Shown here: positions 1-10,254 of the stretch, piece by piece
Numbering within the stretch: the stretch's first letter is position 1
How the letters are laid out: every line of letters begins with the position of its first letter
Assembly (NCBI GenBank): GCA_009741485.1
Contig: CM019217.1
Coordinates: 44,295,784 to 44,359,783 of the forward strand
Reading direction: 5' to 3'
DNA: 64,000 nt
From: Malurus cyaneus samueli
Lineage: Eukaryota; Chordata; Aves; Passeriformes; Maluridae
Notes under the pieces: generated by a model
Told to the model about the DNA's origin: nothing
Databases searched by the model: none
Seen by the model: the letters and a program-made list of their open reading frames with translations, nothing else
Position numbers and translations under genes: made by a program

Positions 1-707
1 GAACAGCTGGGGACAAGACGCTCCCGAGCAGCCCGAGGTCTCCAGGGAAGGGGACACAGCCTAGGGACACCCCGAGCAGCCCGAGGTCCCAGAGAAGGGG
101 ACATGGGGGTTGGAAGTTTCTGCTGTCGTAAGGCACAGTCCAGGGGCTGCTGGTGGCCATCAAGGTCACATACAGGCCATGAAGGGGCTGTGCCACATTT
201 CGCGAGTGGCCACTAGTGCACAGGCCACAGCCAGGGACACTGCGGGGAATCAGGTTGAGTGGCCGCTGCCCTGCTTCCTGTCTGTCCGTATTTTGTCCTG
301 TCAGTCCGAGTGCCAGGAGCTCCTGCTCCAGCCTGCTCTCCTATTCCGAGTCCTGAGCACACTGCCTCTCTCTTCTTTCTTCTTTTTCTTTCTCTCTTCC
401 TTCCTCCTCGTGCAGGCTCCACCACAACATTTTCCTTTTCTCTTCTTGGGCAGGCAAACGGCTCCTTCTTGCCTCCTCCTCCTCCTCCTCTCACTCTTCC
501 ACCCCATTCCTTCATTCGGGCTCTGGCCCGGTTCTGCTTCTGTTCCTCCAGCGCTGCTGCTTCTTCTTTTTTCTTCTTCTCTCCTATGCCCCACATCATT
601 CTCCTGTGGGGACCCTGCGATCAGCTCTGCCCCATCCTGGCATCTGGAGGATCCAGAACAAAGCAGACCCCCCCAAATCCAAACCAGCAGGTCTGGCCCC
701 CGTTACC
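1..707 (-). pseudogene. Degraded second copy of the NOP56 3' end (probable assembly artefact)
   Basis: This stretch parallels about 9915-10616 nearly end to end: the paired 'cccgagcagcccgaggt' repeat, the NOP56 3' UTR, the last coding exon (about 255-600, minus strand) and part of the last intron. It differs mainly by scattered one- to few-base insertions and deletions, many in homopolymers and CTT/CTC runs, which break the reading frame repeatedly. Old duplicated DNA normally shows more substitutions than indels; this pattern fits uncorrected long-read sequence at a contig end. It stops at the N gap at the position matching 10616. It sits upstream of IDH3B, where NOP56 sequence is not expected because the two genes are convergent. 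A real duplication is possible but less likely. Confidence 0.8.
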
Positions 708-732
708 NNNNNNNNNNNNNNNNNNNNNNNNN
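708..732. other. Assembly gap (25 Ns)
   Basis: A run of 25 N. The sequence on its left matches the NOP56 intron and the sequence on its right is an unrelated CT-rich minisatellite, so the true join is unknown. The missing IDH3B first exon and promoter may lie in or beyond this gap. Confidence 0.99.
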
Positions 733-1113
733 ATCCTTCCATCCCCTTCCTCCCCTCTCCAACCCTGCCATCCTCGTCCTTCCATCCCCTTCCTCCCCTC
801 TCCAACCCTGCCATCCTCGTCCTTCCATCCCCTTCCTCCCCTCTCCAGCCCTCCCATCCCCTTTCTCTCCATTCCCACTTTACCATCCTCTTCCTCCCCA
901 TTCCAGCTCTCCCATCCCTTTTAACCCCCCCTTCGCTGTCCCATCCTCTTCCTTCTCCAACCCTTCCATCCTCTTCCTCCCTCTCCATCTCTCACCATCC
1001 CCTTCCCCCTCCAGCCCTCCGATCCTTGCCCTTCCATCCTCTTCCTCTCCTTTTCATGTCTCCCATCCCCTTCTTTTTTTCCTGTTATTTCCCAATTTCC
1101 CCTCCCTTCTTTT

Positions 1114-1144
<31 letters not shown>
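733..1144. repeat. CT-rich minisatellite ending in a T run
   Basis: About 44-bp units built on 'ccatccccttcctcccctctcc' style blocks are nearly identical just after the gap and degenerate rightwards. The block ends in an uninterrupted run of 29 T at 1116-1144. Such pyrimidine-rich DNA is a common cause of assembly breaks. Confidence 0.85.
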
Positions 1145-1149
1145 GGGCT

Positions 1150-1410
1150 CTGCTGCCAGGAAACAGGGACAGGAGGAGAGGGAATTGTCTCGAGCTGTGC
1201 CAGGGGAGATTTGTGTGAGATACTGGGAAAATTCCTCCTGGGAAGGGCTGTCCAGCCCTGGCAGAGCAGTTGAAGTCCCCATCACTGGTGGGATTTAACA
1301 TCTCTGTGGGTGTGGCACTTGGGGACACGGTTAGTGGTGATGCTGGCAGTGCTGCGAGGGTCTCTGAGGCATTTCCCACCCAGAAGATTCCCTGATTCTG
1401 TGTGCAATGT
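1150..1410 (+). mobile_element. CR1 LINE 3' fragment
   Basis: It contains the CR1 tail landmarks in order: a 'gatactgggaaaattcctcctgg' type segment, 'tgtggcacttggggacacgg', and a terminal 'gattctg'. The stretch from here to 2140 shows no gene-like exon that I can identify. Confidence 0.85.
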
Positions 1411-2139
1411 TGTCCAGGACGCTGAGGGAAAGGCTCAGCCCTGAGTGTCAGCATGACCTTGAGCCAGGCCCAGCTCTGCCCTTCCCTCAGCTTTGCCTCC
1501 TGATATTTAATTACTGACCAGGAGCCCAATTTGTACCCTGGACATTTGATTCCAGAATATTAAAGCTCCCAGTTCAGGACTCTCAGCTTTCCTTTCCCCC
1601 TCGCTCCTTCATTCCCCCTTCCCGTGGCCAACACACGTGGAATTTTGGGTCTTGTTGGAATTTCTGGGGGGGAATTCCCTGTCCCTGTGGATTCCTGAGG
1701 CTGGATCTGTGAAATCCATGCTGGAACCAACTCCCAGCAGAGAATTCCAGGCTGAGGAAGGTGGGACCAGTGGAAGGAGGGTGTTGAAATAGGAAGCAGC
1801 TGTGGAGGGGGAAAGGATGTGTGTGGAACACCCTGAAATTATCTGGGAGGCTCTTTCGAGGTCAGAGCCGCAAAAATGGAGTTTGGCAAAATTCCATGAG
1901 ATTCTGGAGGGTGATCAGAAGGTTGAGGAGATCCTGAGGGCACGGAGCAGGAATGAGGGAATTCAGGAACACCAGGCTGTGCTGGGAACTCGCAGGAATT
2001 CTGCTGGGCAGAGGGAGAGGCTATTTCTGGAAGTGCTGATTGAGGGAAAGGTCCCTCCGTGGTGTCCGGTGTCCCTGTCACCCCTGGGGTGGCCTTAGGA
2101 CAGGAATAGGGATTGTCCTAATCCTGGGCAGATTTGGGC

Positions 2140-2490
2140 CCCTCAGGACAAGATTTTGAGGGTGTGGAGCACCAGGAGTGGCTGAGGGAGCTGGGAAAGG
2201 GGCTCAGCCTGGAGAAAAGGGGATCAGGAGGCTCTGACAGGAGGGGACAGCTGGGAGGGTCAGGAATAAGGGACAGGACAAGGGGAAATGGCCTCAGGCT
2301 GTGCCAGGGGAGGGTTAGGTTGGATATTGGGGAAATTCCTCCTGGAAAGGGCTGTCCAGCAGGGTGGAGTCCCCATCCCTGGAGGGATTTTATCAGCCCT
2401 GTGGATGTGGCACTTGGGGACACTGTCAATGGTGGCCTTGGAACTCCAGGGCTTTCCCAACCCAAATGTTTCATGACCCCATAAGGCCAC
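2140..2490 (+). mobile_element. CR1 LINE 3' fragment
   Basis: It begins with the 'ggagtggctgagggagctgg' block, continues through 'ttggatattggggaaattcc' and 'tgtggcacttggggacactg', and ends near 'ttcatgacccc'. It lies just upstream of the first IDH3B exon found. Confidence 0.85.
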
Positions 2491-2629
2491 TCCATGATTT
2501 CCGTGTCCCTGTGTCTGTGGCCATTCCTCACCCATTGCAGGTGACCTCCCCCAGCTCCGGGGGTCCCTTTGCCCCAGTTTGGGGCCCGTTTTTGGGGTGC
2601 AGCCGCCCTGACCCCGTTTGTCTCCGCAG

Positions 2630-5600
2630 TCCAATGCCAAGGCCGAGGGCACATTCCAGGTGACGATGCTGCCGGGGGACGGCGTGGGCCCGGAGCTCAT
2701 GCATGCTGTCAAGGAGGTCTTCAAGGTACGGCAACATCTGGGGGGACACGAGCAGCAGCTGTCCCTGTGTGTCCCTCTGTCCCCACAGGCACAGGGGGAT
2801 CCTCATCCTTGGGGGAATTTAGGTTGGATATTGGGAAAACTTTAAAAATGGCTGTCCAAGGGTAGGGGGGTGAGTCCCCATTCCTGGAGGGATTTAACAG
2901 CCCTGTGGATGTGGCGCTTGGGGACATCCCAAATGGTGGCCTTGGTAGTGCTGGGGAGCCCTCAGAGCATTTTTCCAACTGAAATAATCCATGATTCCAT
3001 CAATGCCACCATTCCATTGGGATCAAAGTGACGCAGAGGTCCGATGATGCCAGTTCCTGCTCTCCCTGAACAGGGCCCTGGCTGGGTCATGGCTCCATGT
3101 CCCCCTGTCACGGGCAGTGCTGTGTCCCAGGTGACACCAAGTGGCTCTGTCCCTGTCCCAGGCTGCCAATGTCCCCGTGGTGTTTGACGAGCACCATCTG
3201 AGCGAGGTGCAGAACACGGCGTCCGAGGAGAAGCTGGATCGGGTCGTGGATTCCATGAAGGAAAGCAAGGTGGCCCTCATAGGTGAGGAGCTGAAAGGAA
3301 TGTGGCCTTGTCCTTGTCCTTGTCCTCCCCCTGTGCTGGGCACAGGTGGGGTCACACCTGGAATCTTGGGGCAGGTTTGGGCCTTTAAGGATAAGATTTT
3401 GAGGGGTTGGAGAGTGCCCGGGGAAGGAGCTGGGGAAGGGTCTGGAGCACCAGGAGTGGCTGAGGGAGCTGGGAAAGGGGCTCAGCCTGGAGAAAAGGGG
3501 ATCAGGGGGACCTTGTGGCTCTGCACAAGAGGGAGCAGCCGGGGGGATTTGGGATCTTATCCCAGGGAACAGGGGCAGGAGGAGAGGGAACGGCCTCAAA
3601 CTGGGCCAGGGGAGGTTTAGATTGGACACTGGGGGGAAATTCCTCCATGTCCTCATCCTGCTCCGTGTCCTGCAGGGAAGATCCACACGCCCATGGAGTA
3701 CAAGGGAGACCTGGCATCCTATGACATGAGGCTCAGGTGAGGGAGGGCGCTGGTCACCTGCCAGGTGCTGGGAAACTAATTAATTTATTCATCATTAATG
3801 AGTTATCCGGGAGTGGAAAATGCTGAGGGATTATGAAACAAAACCCCTGAGGGACCGTGGTGAGCTGTCCCTGTTCACTGTGATCCTGCTGCCATGGGAA
3901 TTCTGGAGATTGGTGGGCTGAACCCCAGTACTGGTCACTGGGAAAACGCTAATAATTAATGAGTTACTGGGAAACAAAATCCATGAGGGATGATCCATGG
4001 CTGGGATCTGTCCCTGCTCACCGTGGGATCCTGGAGAGGGGGAATGGCCCCAGGTGACCTCATCCTGCTGCCCCTTCCCAGGAGAAAGCTGGACCTGTTT
4101 GCCAACGTGGTGCACGTGAAGAGCCTGCCGGGCTACCAGACCCGGCACAACAACCTGGACCTGGTGATCATCCGTGAGCAGACTGAGGGCGAGTACAGCT
4201 CCCTGGAGCACGAGGTGAGGACATTGAGGGGCCCTGGCACTCCTCAGCTGGACATGGAGCCAGGCTGGGAGCGCTGGGAATGTTCCCCTGGAGAAGGGAA
4301 GGACACAGGGAGAGCTCAGAGCCCCTTTTGGGGCCTGAAGGGGCTCCAGGAGAGCTGGAGAGGGACTGGGGCCAAGGGCTGCAGGGACAGGACACAGGGA
4401 ATGGATCCCACTGGGAAAGGGGAGCTTGGGCTGGGATCTTGGCAAGGAATTCCTGCCTGGGAGGGTGGCGAGGGGCTGGGCTGGAATTGCCAGATTGCCC
4501 CAGATCCCTGGGGAATGTCCCAGGCCAGGCTGGACATTGGGGTTGGCCAGCACCTGGGACAGTGGGAGGTGTCCCTGGGTGGCACTGGATGAGCTCCAAG
4601 GTCTCTCCATCACATCCCATTCCATGATTCCCTGATTCCCTGCTCAACACACTGGGACTGCCTGGAGCCATGGAATTGGGGGAGTATTGAGGGATACCAA
4701 CACAGTGCCAGGGAGGATGGGGGGCTGCAGGAGGGATAATGCCTGGAAAAAGGGACAGTGGGACAGGGATAATGCCTGGAAAAAGGTACAGGGGATAGGG
4801 ATAATGCCTGGAAAAAGGGACAGGGGGACACGGATAATGCGTGGAAAAAAGGGACAGTGGGACAGGGATAATGCCTGGAAAAAGGGACAATGGGACATGG
4901 ATAATGCCTGGAAAAAGTGACAGGGGGACATGGATAATGCTTGGAGAAAGGGACAGTAGGACATGGATACTGACTGGAGAAAGGGACAGGGGGACAGGGA
5001 TAATGCCTGGAAAAAGGGACAGGGGGACAGGATAAGCGAAAAGGGACAGGGGACAGGGATAACGCCTGGAAAAAGGGACAGGGGACAGGGATAATGCCTG
5101 GAAAAAGGGACAGGGATAATGCCTTGAAAAAGGGACAGGGGGACAGGGATAACGCCTGGAAAAAGGGACAGGGGGACAGGGATAAGCCTGGAAAAAGGGA
5201 CAGGGATAATGCCTGGAAAAAGGGACAGGGGGACAGGGTTACTGTTCTGGGTTAACCCTGGCCAGGAATGGGGACATCCCCCTCCCACTTCCCAGTGGGG
5301 AGGAGAATTGGAAGGAAAAGGCAAACTTGGGTTGAGATAAGAACTATTTAATAATTGGTACAGAATAATGGCGATGGTAAGAAATATTTAGTAATTGAAA
5401 TAAAAATTACAATGGTAAGAAATATTTAATTAAAAAAAAGGATGATAAGAGTAATTAACAATAAATACTTGTAATAATGTGTATCATAATACATACAGCA
5501 TATAATAAATATAGTTATGGTGCTAAGGAGAGGGAGAGGAACAGACCCCAAAGCAGGAGTGGCGTTAGGGACATGCTGGGGTGGCCATGGCAGGTGTGTG

Positions 5601-8600
5601 ACACCCCTGTCCCCTCAGAGTGCCAAGGGGGTGATCGAGTGCCTGAAGATCATCACCAGAGCCAAGTCCCAGCGCATCGCCAAGTTCGCCTTCGACTACG
5701 CCACCAAGAAGGGCCGGGCCAAGGTCACAGCTGTGCACAAAGCCAACATCATGTGAGTGTCCCTGTCACCCTCTGTGTCCCCCTGGGGACTGCCCAAATC
5801 ACCTTCTGGAGTGGTGGCACCTCAGTGACTGCCAGGGCCCAAAGGGGCTCCAGGACACCTGGGAGGGACTTTGCGCACAGGGCAGAGTGGCAGGAGTGGG
5901 GGATGACTTCAGGTTGGAAAAAGGGAGATTTGGGTGGGATATTGGGAAGGAATTCGTGGCTCTGAGGGTGGTGATGGGCAGGGCTGGAATTGCCAGAGCA
6001 GCTGTGGCTGCCCCTGGATCCATGACAGTGTCCAAGGCCAGGCTGGACATTGGGGCTGGGAGCAGCTGGGATAGCAGCAGGTGTCTCTGCCCATGGAATC
6101 AAAGTCCCTCCCCACCCGAACCATTCCATGATTCTGTGATCCTGCCCCATGCCAGACTGGGTGAGGGAGACCAGGATTTCCCTGGGATTTGTTTTTTTTC
6201 CCCTCTCTGCTTCCAGGGAAGGCTCCTGGCCGGGAGTGAGCAGGACATTGATTTGCACTGCTGCTGATCAGATTTATTGACAATTCAGTGTCCAGATATT
6301 CCCAGTGCAGCATTTCCACAACAAATCTGCCACCTCTCCCCATGGATTATGGGATCATTGGGTTGGGTTTGCTCCTGCAGAATCCTGAGCTCCCCAGCTC
6401 TGGAATCAACACTGATGGGAGCACCTGGACAGGGACAAATCCCCTTCCCATCAGTGACAGCAGAAAGGGAGAGGGGGAAATGTGGAGCAGGGAAAAAACA
6501 GAACGGGACGCCCCAAATGGTGTCACAGATCCCAGTTCCAGCAGGATCCCTGCAGCCTTTAGGATTTCCCAGCTCTCCCACCAACCCTCCCTGGTGTTCC
6601 CTGTCTGCAGGAAGCTGGGGGATGGGCTGTTCCTGCAGTGCTGTAAGGAGGTGGCCGAGCTGTACCCCAAGATCAAGTTTGACACCATGATCATCGACAA
6701 CTGCTGCATGCAGGTGAGCCACACCCTGGGCCACACCCATGGTACCTTCCCAGCCTTCCAGTGCCACTCTCCGAGGATCTAGAACCTCCAGAGTGGGGCC
6801 CAGGGTTGTCCCTCCCAGCATTCCCAATGTTTCCAACTGGAATGCTCCCAGCTAGAACTCCTGGTTCTCCCCCTGGGCTGTTTTGGGGGGTTTGGTCATG
6901 GCAGGTTCTGCTGCTCCCCTGGGTTGGTGACCACTGGGTTTCTGCAGCCTTAGTGGTGCTGGGCATGTTTGTATCCCTAAAAACTGCCCATCATATCCCT
7001 AAAACCTCCCCGTTATATCCCAAAAAACTGAACTTCATATGCCTAAAAACTGTCCTTTATATCCCTAAAAACTCGCCTTCATCTTTAAAAACTGCCCTTC
7101 ATGTCCCTAAAAACTGCTCTTTGTATCCCTAAAACTGCCCTTCATATTCCTGAAACTTCCATATCCCTAAAAACTGCCCTTGATATTCCTAAAAATGGAC
7201 TCCATATCCCTAAAAATTGTCCCTTATATCCCTAAAACCTCCATATCCCCAAAAACTGCCCTTCATATCCCTGAAAACTGTTTTATACCCTAAAAAACTC
7301 CGTATCCTTAAAAACTGCCCATCTCCTTAAAAACTCCATATTCCTAAAACCTGCCTTTCAAATCACTAAGAACTCCCTTTGATATCCTTAAAAACTGCCC
7401 TTTATGTCCCTAAAAACTTGCCTTCACATCCTTAAAAACTGCCGTTCATCCCCCTAAAAACTGCCGTTTACATCCCCAAAAACTGCTCTTTATATCCCCA
7501 AAATCTCCATATCCCTAAAAACTGCCCTTGATACCCCTTAAACTGCCCTTCATATCCTGAAAAACCCCTCATATCCCTAAAAACTCCCCTTGATATCCCT
7601 AAAAGCTGCCCTAATCCCTTCACTGCCGCTCCATGCGGTTCTGCTGAGAATCGTGGAATGATTTGGGTTGGTGTTCCCGTCCTCACCTGCCCCATTCCTG
7701 TTCCCATTCCCATCCCAGTTGGTGCAGAATCCCTACCAGTTCGATGTCCTTGTGATGCCCAACCTCTACGGGAACATCGTGGACAATTTGGCCGCGGGGC
7801 TGGTGGGCGGCGCAGGCGTCGTGCCCGGCGAGAGCTACAGCGCTGAGTACGCCGTGTTTGAGCTGGTGAGCAGGGGGGGATCCCAGTGGGATTCCTGGGG
7901 AGAATTCCCATGAATTGTGAGGTGGGATGATCCCATCACTGTGTGTCCCACAGGGAGCCCGGCACCCCTTTGCCCAGGCCGTGGGCAGGAACATCGCCAA
8001 CCCCACGGCCATGCTGCTCTCGGCCTCCAACATGCTGCGGCACCTCAAGTGAGTGCTGGGCTCACGGGGGGGTTTTGAGGGGTCTGGGGGCTTCCCAGGG
8101 GCTCATCTCCCCCTTCTCCCTCTTTTCCAGCCTGGAATACCACTCCAACCTGATTGCAGACGCGGTGAAGAAGGTGATCAAAGGTGGAAAAGTGAGTGCG
8201 GGGCACTGGGTAGGGCTGGTGTTGCCGGTGTCGCGTCCTCGGCGAGGCTCCGGCTCCTCTCTTCTTTCCAGCTGGAATTCTGGCTCTTCTCCTTCCAGCT
8301 GGAATTTTGTCTCCTCTTCTCTCTCTAACTGGAATCCTGGGCCCACAGCTGCATCCCACCCCTGTGGTCATGTCCTGGCAAGGGAGGGACTCCTGGCAGG
8401 GCTGGGGTACCCTCCACGGCCCCATTCCCACCCCAGATCCTGGCAGGACATTCAAGGGATCCCATCCATGTCTCTATTCCCACTTGGATCTTGGCAGGGC
8501 TCTGAAGGGACTCTCCACGGCCCCATCCCCACTGCAGGTCCTGGCAGGCTTCTCGAGGGTCGCCGTTCTCTCTCTCTCTCCTGTCCTCTCCCTCTCAGAG

Positions 8601-9819
8601 CCAGTTCCCTCCGTTCACCACCACATTTCTCCCGTTTCTCCCCCTCCCTGTGTTGGATTTGCAGGTCCGGACTCGGGACTTGGGCGGTTACTCCACCACT
8701 TCCGACTTCGTCAAGTCCGTCATTGACAACCTGCACCCCCACTACGGGGCTTAGGACCCCCGGCAGCTTCCCCAGCACCTCGGCCCCCTCCCCGCAGCCC
8801 CTCCCTGCCCTCCATCGCCCCACAGGGAGGAGGGTGGCCCAGTAACCCCAGCAATCCATGAACCCCCACCCCAGTCCCCCAGCAGGGATTGCTCCATGGA
8901 GTCGGCCAGTGTGGATTTTGGGATTTGCTGGGATGACTTGGTGGGGATGGGGCAGTGCCCCAAATTCATAGGCAGCTTTTAAGGACATTGGGACCACCGT
9001 GGCTCTGGGACCCCCATTCCCATGGGATCCCTGTGACTGGGACCAGTGTGGTTGTGGGACCATCGTGACTGTGGGATCCCCATTCCCATGGGACCAGTGT
9101 GACTGTGGGATCCCAGTGACCATGGGACCCCCATTCCTGAGGGACCCATCCCACAAAGCTTGTAGCAATAAAGTGATGCCCCCACCTTCCCCCTCCCTTG
9201 GCAGCTGCTGGCACAGGGTCCCCACATGGGGACAATTCCAGGCATGGAGTGGCCTCGGAACCTTCTGGACCTGGGACAGGGTGGGGAGCTGCACTGTGTG
9301 CCCCCAACCCATGGAGTTGGGGGGTTCCCAGGGCTCTGGGATGTGATCCTCGGGACCAGGCCTGGTGCCACCCCGGGGCTCTGGTGCCATCCTGGGGCTG
9401 TGGGGCCATGTCATCGCGTCATGCTCTGTATTCCTGCTTTACTAATAAAGGGTCCAACGCTTGCCCTGGCCTGGGGGGAATCTCACAGCTTTGGGGTGCT
9501 GGGGAGGGGCTGCTCTAACCTGGGGAGGCGCAGTGCTGCAACCAGAGCCTGACTGGACTTTGGGGTGCCCCTGAGCTGGTATGGGGCGGGGGGGGCCATC
9601 AGTCCCCCGTGAGGGACAGGGACATTCTGGGGAGTGCCAAGGGCTCTTGGGAGCCTGATCCTGCAATGCCACAGCCCATCCTGGGGCCACCGCTGTCCCT
9701 GGGGTCCCCTCCCTCGTCCCTAACCTCCCCTCTCCTTGCAGGTGCGCACGGCGGACATGGGGGGCTATTCCACCTCCGAGGATTTCACCCAGGCCGTGAT
9801 AAATTCCCTGGAGGCGTAG
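2630..9819 (+). CDS. IDH3B: IDH3B, NAD-dependent isocitrate dehydrogenase beta subunit (5'-incomplete, two alternative 3' exons)
   Basis: The beta subunit of the mitochondrial matrix heteromer (alpha2-beta-gamma) that oxidises isocitrate to 2-oxoglutarate in the TCA cycle; it pairs with and supports the catalytic alpha subunit. Coding exons: 2630-2725, 3162-3282, 3676-3736, 4082-4214, 5619-5752, 6611-6713, 7719-7865, 7954-8048, 8131-8191, then either 8665-8754 or 9742-9819. All junctions are GT/AG and in frame, giving 346 or 342 residues from the first exon seen. Landmarks: [19 protein letters not shown] near the start, [13 protein letters not shown], and [20 protein letters not shown]. Asn-Ile replaces the Asp-Ile of the catalytic subunit here, as is usual for beta. 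Human IDH3B has 385 residues, so about 40 N-terminal residues (targeting peptide) are missing. The gene is convergent with NOP56, as in human. Confidence 0.96.
2800..3000 (+). mobile_element. CR1 LINE 3' fragment in an IDH3B intron
   Basis: Contains 'tttaggttggatattgggaa', 'tgtggcgcttggggacatcc' and a terminal 'aatccatgattcc'. Confidence 0.8.
3370..3650 (+). mobile_element. CR1 LINE fragment in an IDH3B intron
   Basis: Runs from the 'aggagtggctgagggagctg' block to 'gaggtttagattggacactg'. The 3' tail is missing and the copy abuts the next IDH3B exon. Confidence 0.8.
4225..4640 (+). mobile_element. CR1 LINE fragment in IDH3B intron
   Basis: A different CR1 subfamily: 'ggggctccaggagagctgga', 'ccccagatccctgggga', and a tail ending 'attccatgattccctgattc'. 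Confidence 0.85.
4730..5238 (+). repeat. 33-bp minisatellite, about 15 copies
   Basis: Head-to-tail units of about 33 bp, 'gataatgcctggaaaaaggg' plus 'acagggggacagg', with some copies shortened to 24-30 bp towards the right. It lies in the IDH3B intron between 4215 and 5618. Reading frames through it are repeat translations, not genes. Confidence 0.92.
5243..5560 (+). mobile_element. AT-rich LTR-like fragment (old endogenous retrovirus remnant?)
   Basis: It starts TGTTCTGGGTTAACC and passes through 'gttgagataagaactattta' into a very AT-rich tail with repeated 'ggtaagaaatattta' blocks. The base composition jumps sharply from its GC-rich surroundings. The layout recalls solo LTRs of songbird endogenous retroviruses; no internal coding region is present. 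Assignment is by general resemblance only. Confidence 0.35.
5830..6150 (+). mobile_element. CR1 LINE 3' fragment
   Basis: Same subfamily as the copy at 4225, ending 'accattccatgattctgtg'. Fills most of the intron before the exon at 6611. Confidence 0.85.
6965..7615 (+). repeat. About 22-bp minisatellite
   Basis: Some thirty degenerate units of 'ccctaaaaactgcccttcatat', occupying most of the intron between 6714 and 7718. Confidence 0.92.
8665..8754 (+). CDS. IDH3B: IDH3B proximal alternative terminal exon
   Basis: The acceptor 'ttggatttgcag' is followed by 29 codons beginning [15 protein letters not shown] and ending HPHYGA, then TAG. It matches the human isoform whose tail reads VRTRDMGGYSTTTDF. 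Two AATAAA signals downstream (9167 and 9444) would terminate this mRNA before the second terminal exon. Confidence 0.93.
   Translation, partial: VRTRDLGGYSTTSDFVKSVIDNLHPHYGA
9000..9150 (+). repeat. About 40-bp imperfect tandem repeat in IDH3B 3' UTR
   Basis: Variants of 'gggatccccattcccatggg' alternate with 'accagtgtgactgtg' four times just before the first polyadenylation signal. Confidence 0.75.
9167..9172 (+). terminator. Polyadenylation signal, IDH3B proximal isoform
   Basis: AATAAA about 410 bases after the proximal stop codon, in 'gtagcaataaagtgatg'. Confidence 0.7.
9444..9449 (+). terminator. Second polyadenylation signal, IDH3B proximal isoform
   Basis: AATAAA in 'tttactaataaagggtcc', about 300 bases before the distal terminal exon. 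Confidence 0.6.
9742..9819 (+). CDS. IDH3B: IDH3B distal alternative terminal exon
   Basis: The acceptor 'ctctccttgcag' precedes 25 codons beginning [15 protein letters not shown] and ending INSLEA, then TAG. It is in the same phase as the proximal exon, so both join to the exon ending at 8191. It resembles the tail of the other human isoform (VRTSDMGGYATCHDF). Its own AATAAA follows at 9843. Confidence 0.92.
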   Translation: MRTADMGGYSTSEDFTQAVINSLEA

Positions 9820-9842
9820 TGTCCCTCACCCCCTGTGACTCC

Positions 9843-9848
9843 AATAAA
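9843..9848 (+). terminator. Polyadenylation signal, IDH3B distal isoform
   Basis: AATAAA only 24 bases after the distal stop. This leaves roughly 400 bases to the NOP56 stop codon on the opposite strand, so the two 3' UTRs are nearly or actually in contact. No AATAAA for NOP56 is visible on the minus strand in that interval. Confidence 0.8.
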
Positions 9849-9934
9849 CGTGGCCTCAGGCCTGATGGTGGTGCCATCGTGTCCCTCAGGCTGCTGGTGA
9901 CAGGGTGACCCCTGTGGGGACAGCCTGGACACCC

Positions 9935-10035
9935 CCAGCCATGGAGCACCCCCGAGCAGCCCGAGGTCCCCAGGGAAGGGGACACAGCCTGGGGACACCC
10001 CCGAGCAGCCCGAGGTCCCCAGAGAAGGGGACATG
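9935..10035. repeat. Paired about 48-bp repeat in the NOP56 3' UTR region
   Basis: Two copies of 'cacccccgagcagcccgagg' with following 'ccccaggaaggggaca'-type sequence. The same pair appears at 1-100, which helped identify the duplicate at the window start. Confidence 0.8.
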
Positions 10036-10254
10036 GGGTTGGAAGTTCTGCTGCGTAAGGCACAGTCCAGGGGCTGCTGGTGGCCAAAGGGACTCACCCA
10101 GGCCCTGAGGGGCTGTGCCACATTCCGAGTGGCCACTGTGCCACAGGCCACAGCCAGGGACACTGCGGGGAACAGGTGAGTGGCCGCTGCCTGCTCCTGT
10201 CTGTCCGTCAGTCTGTCAGTCCGAGTGCCGGAGCTCCTGCTCCAGCCCTGCTCT

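Noticed and set aside
110..1298. Several overlapping open frames with poly-Phe/Pro/Lys tracts around the N gap
   Set aside because: They cross the N run, a CT-rich minisatellite and a T run; none has family similarity beyond the damaged NOP56 tail copy.
4730..5238. Regular about 33-bp direct repeats resembling a CRISPR array
   Set aside because: Units are head-to-tail with no unique spacers, in a vertebrate intron; it is a minisatellite.
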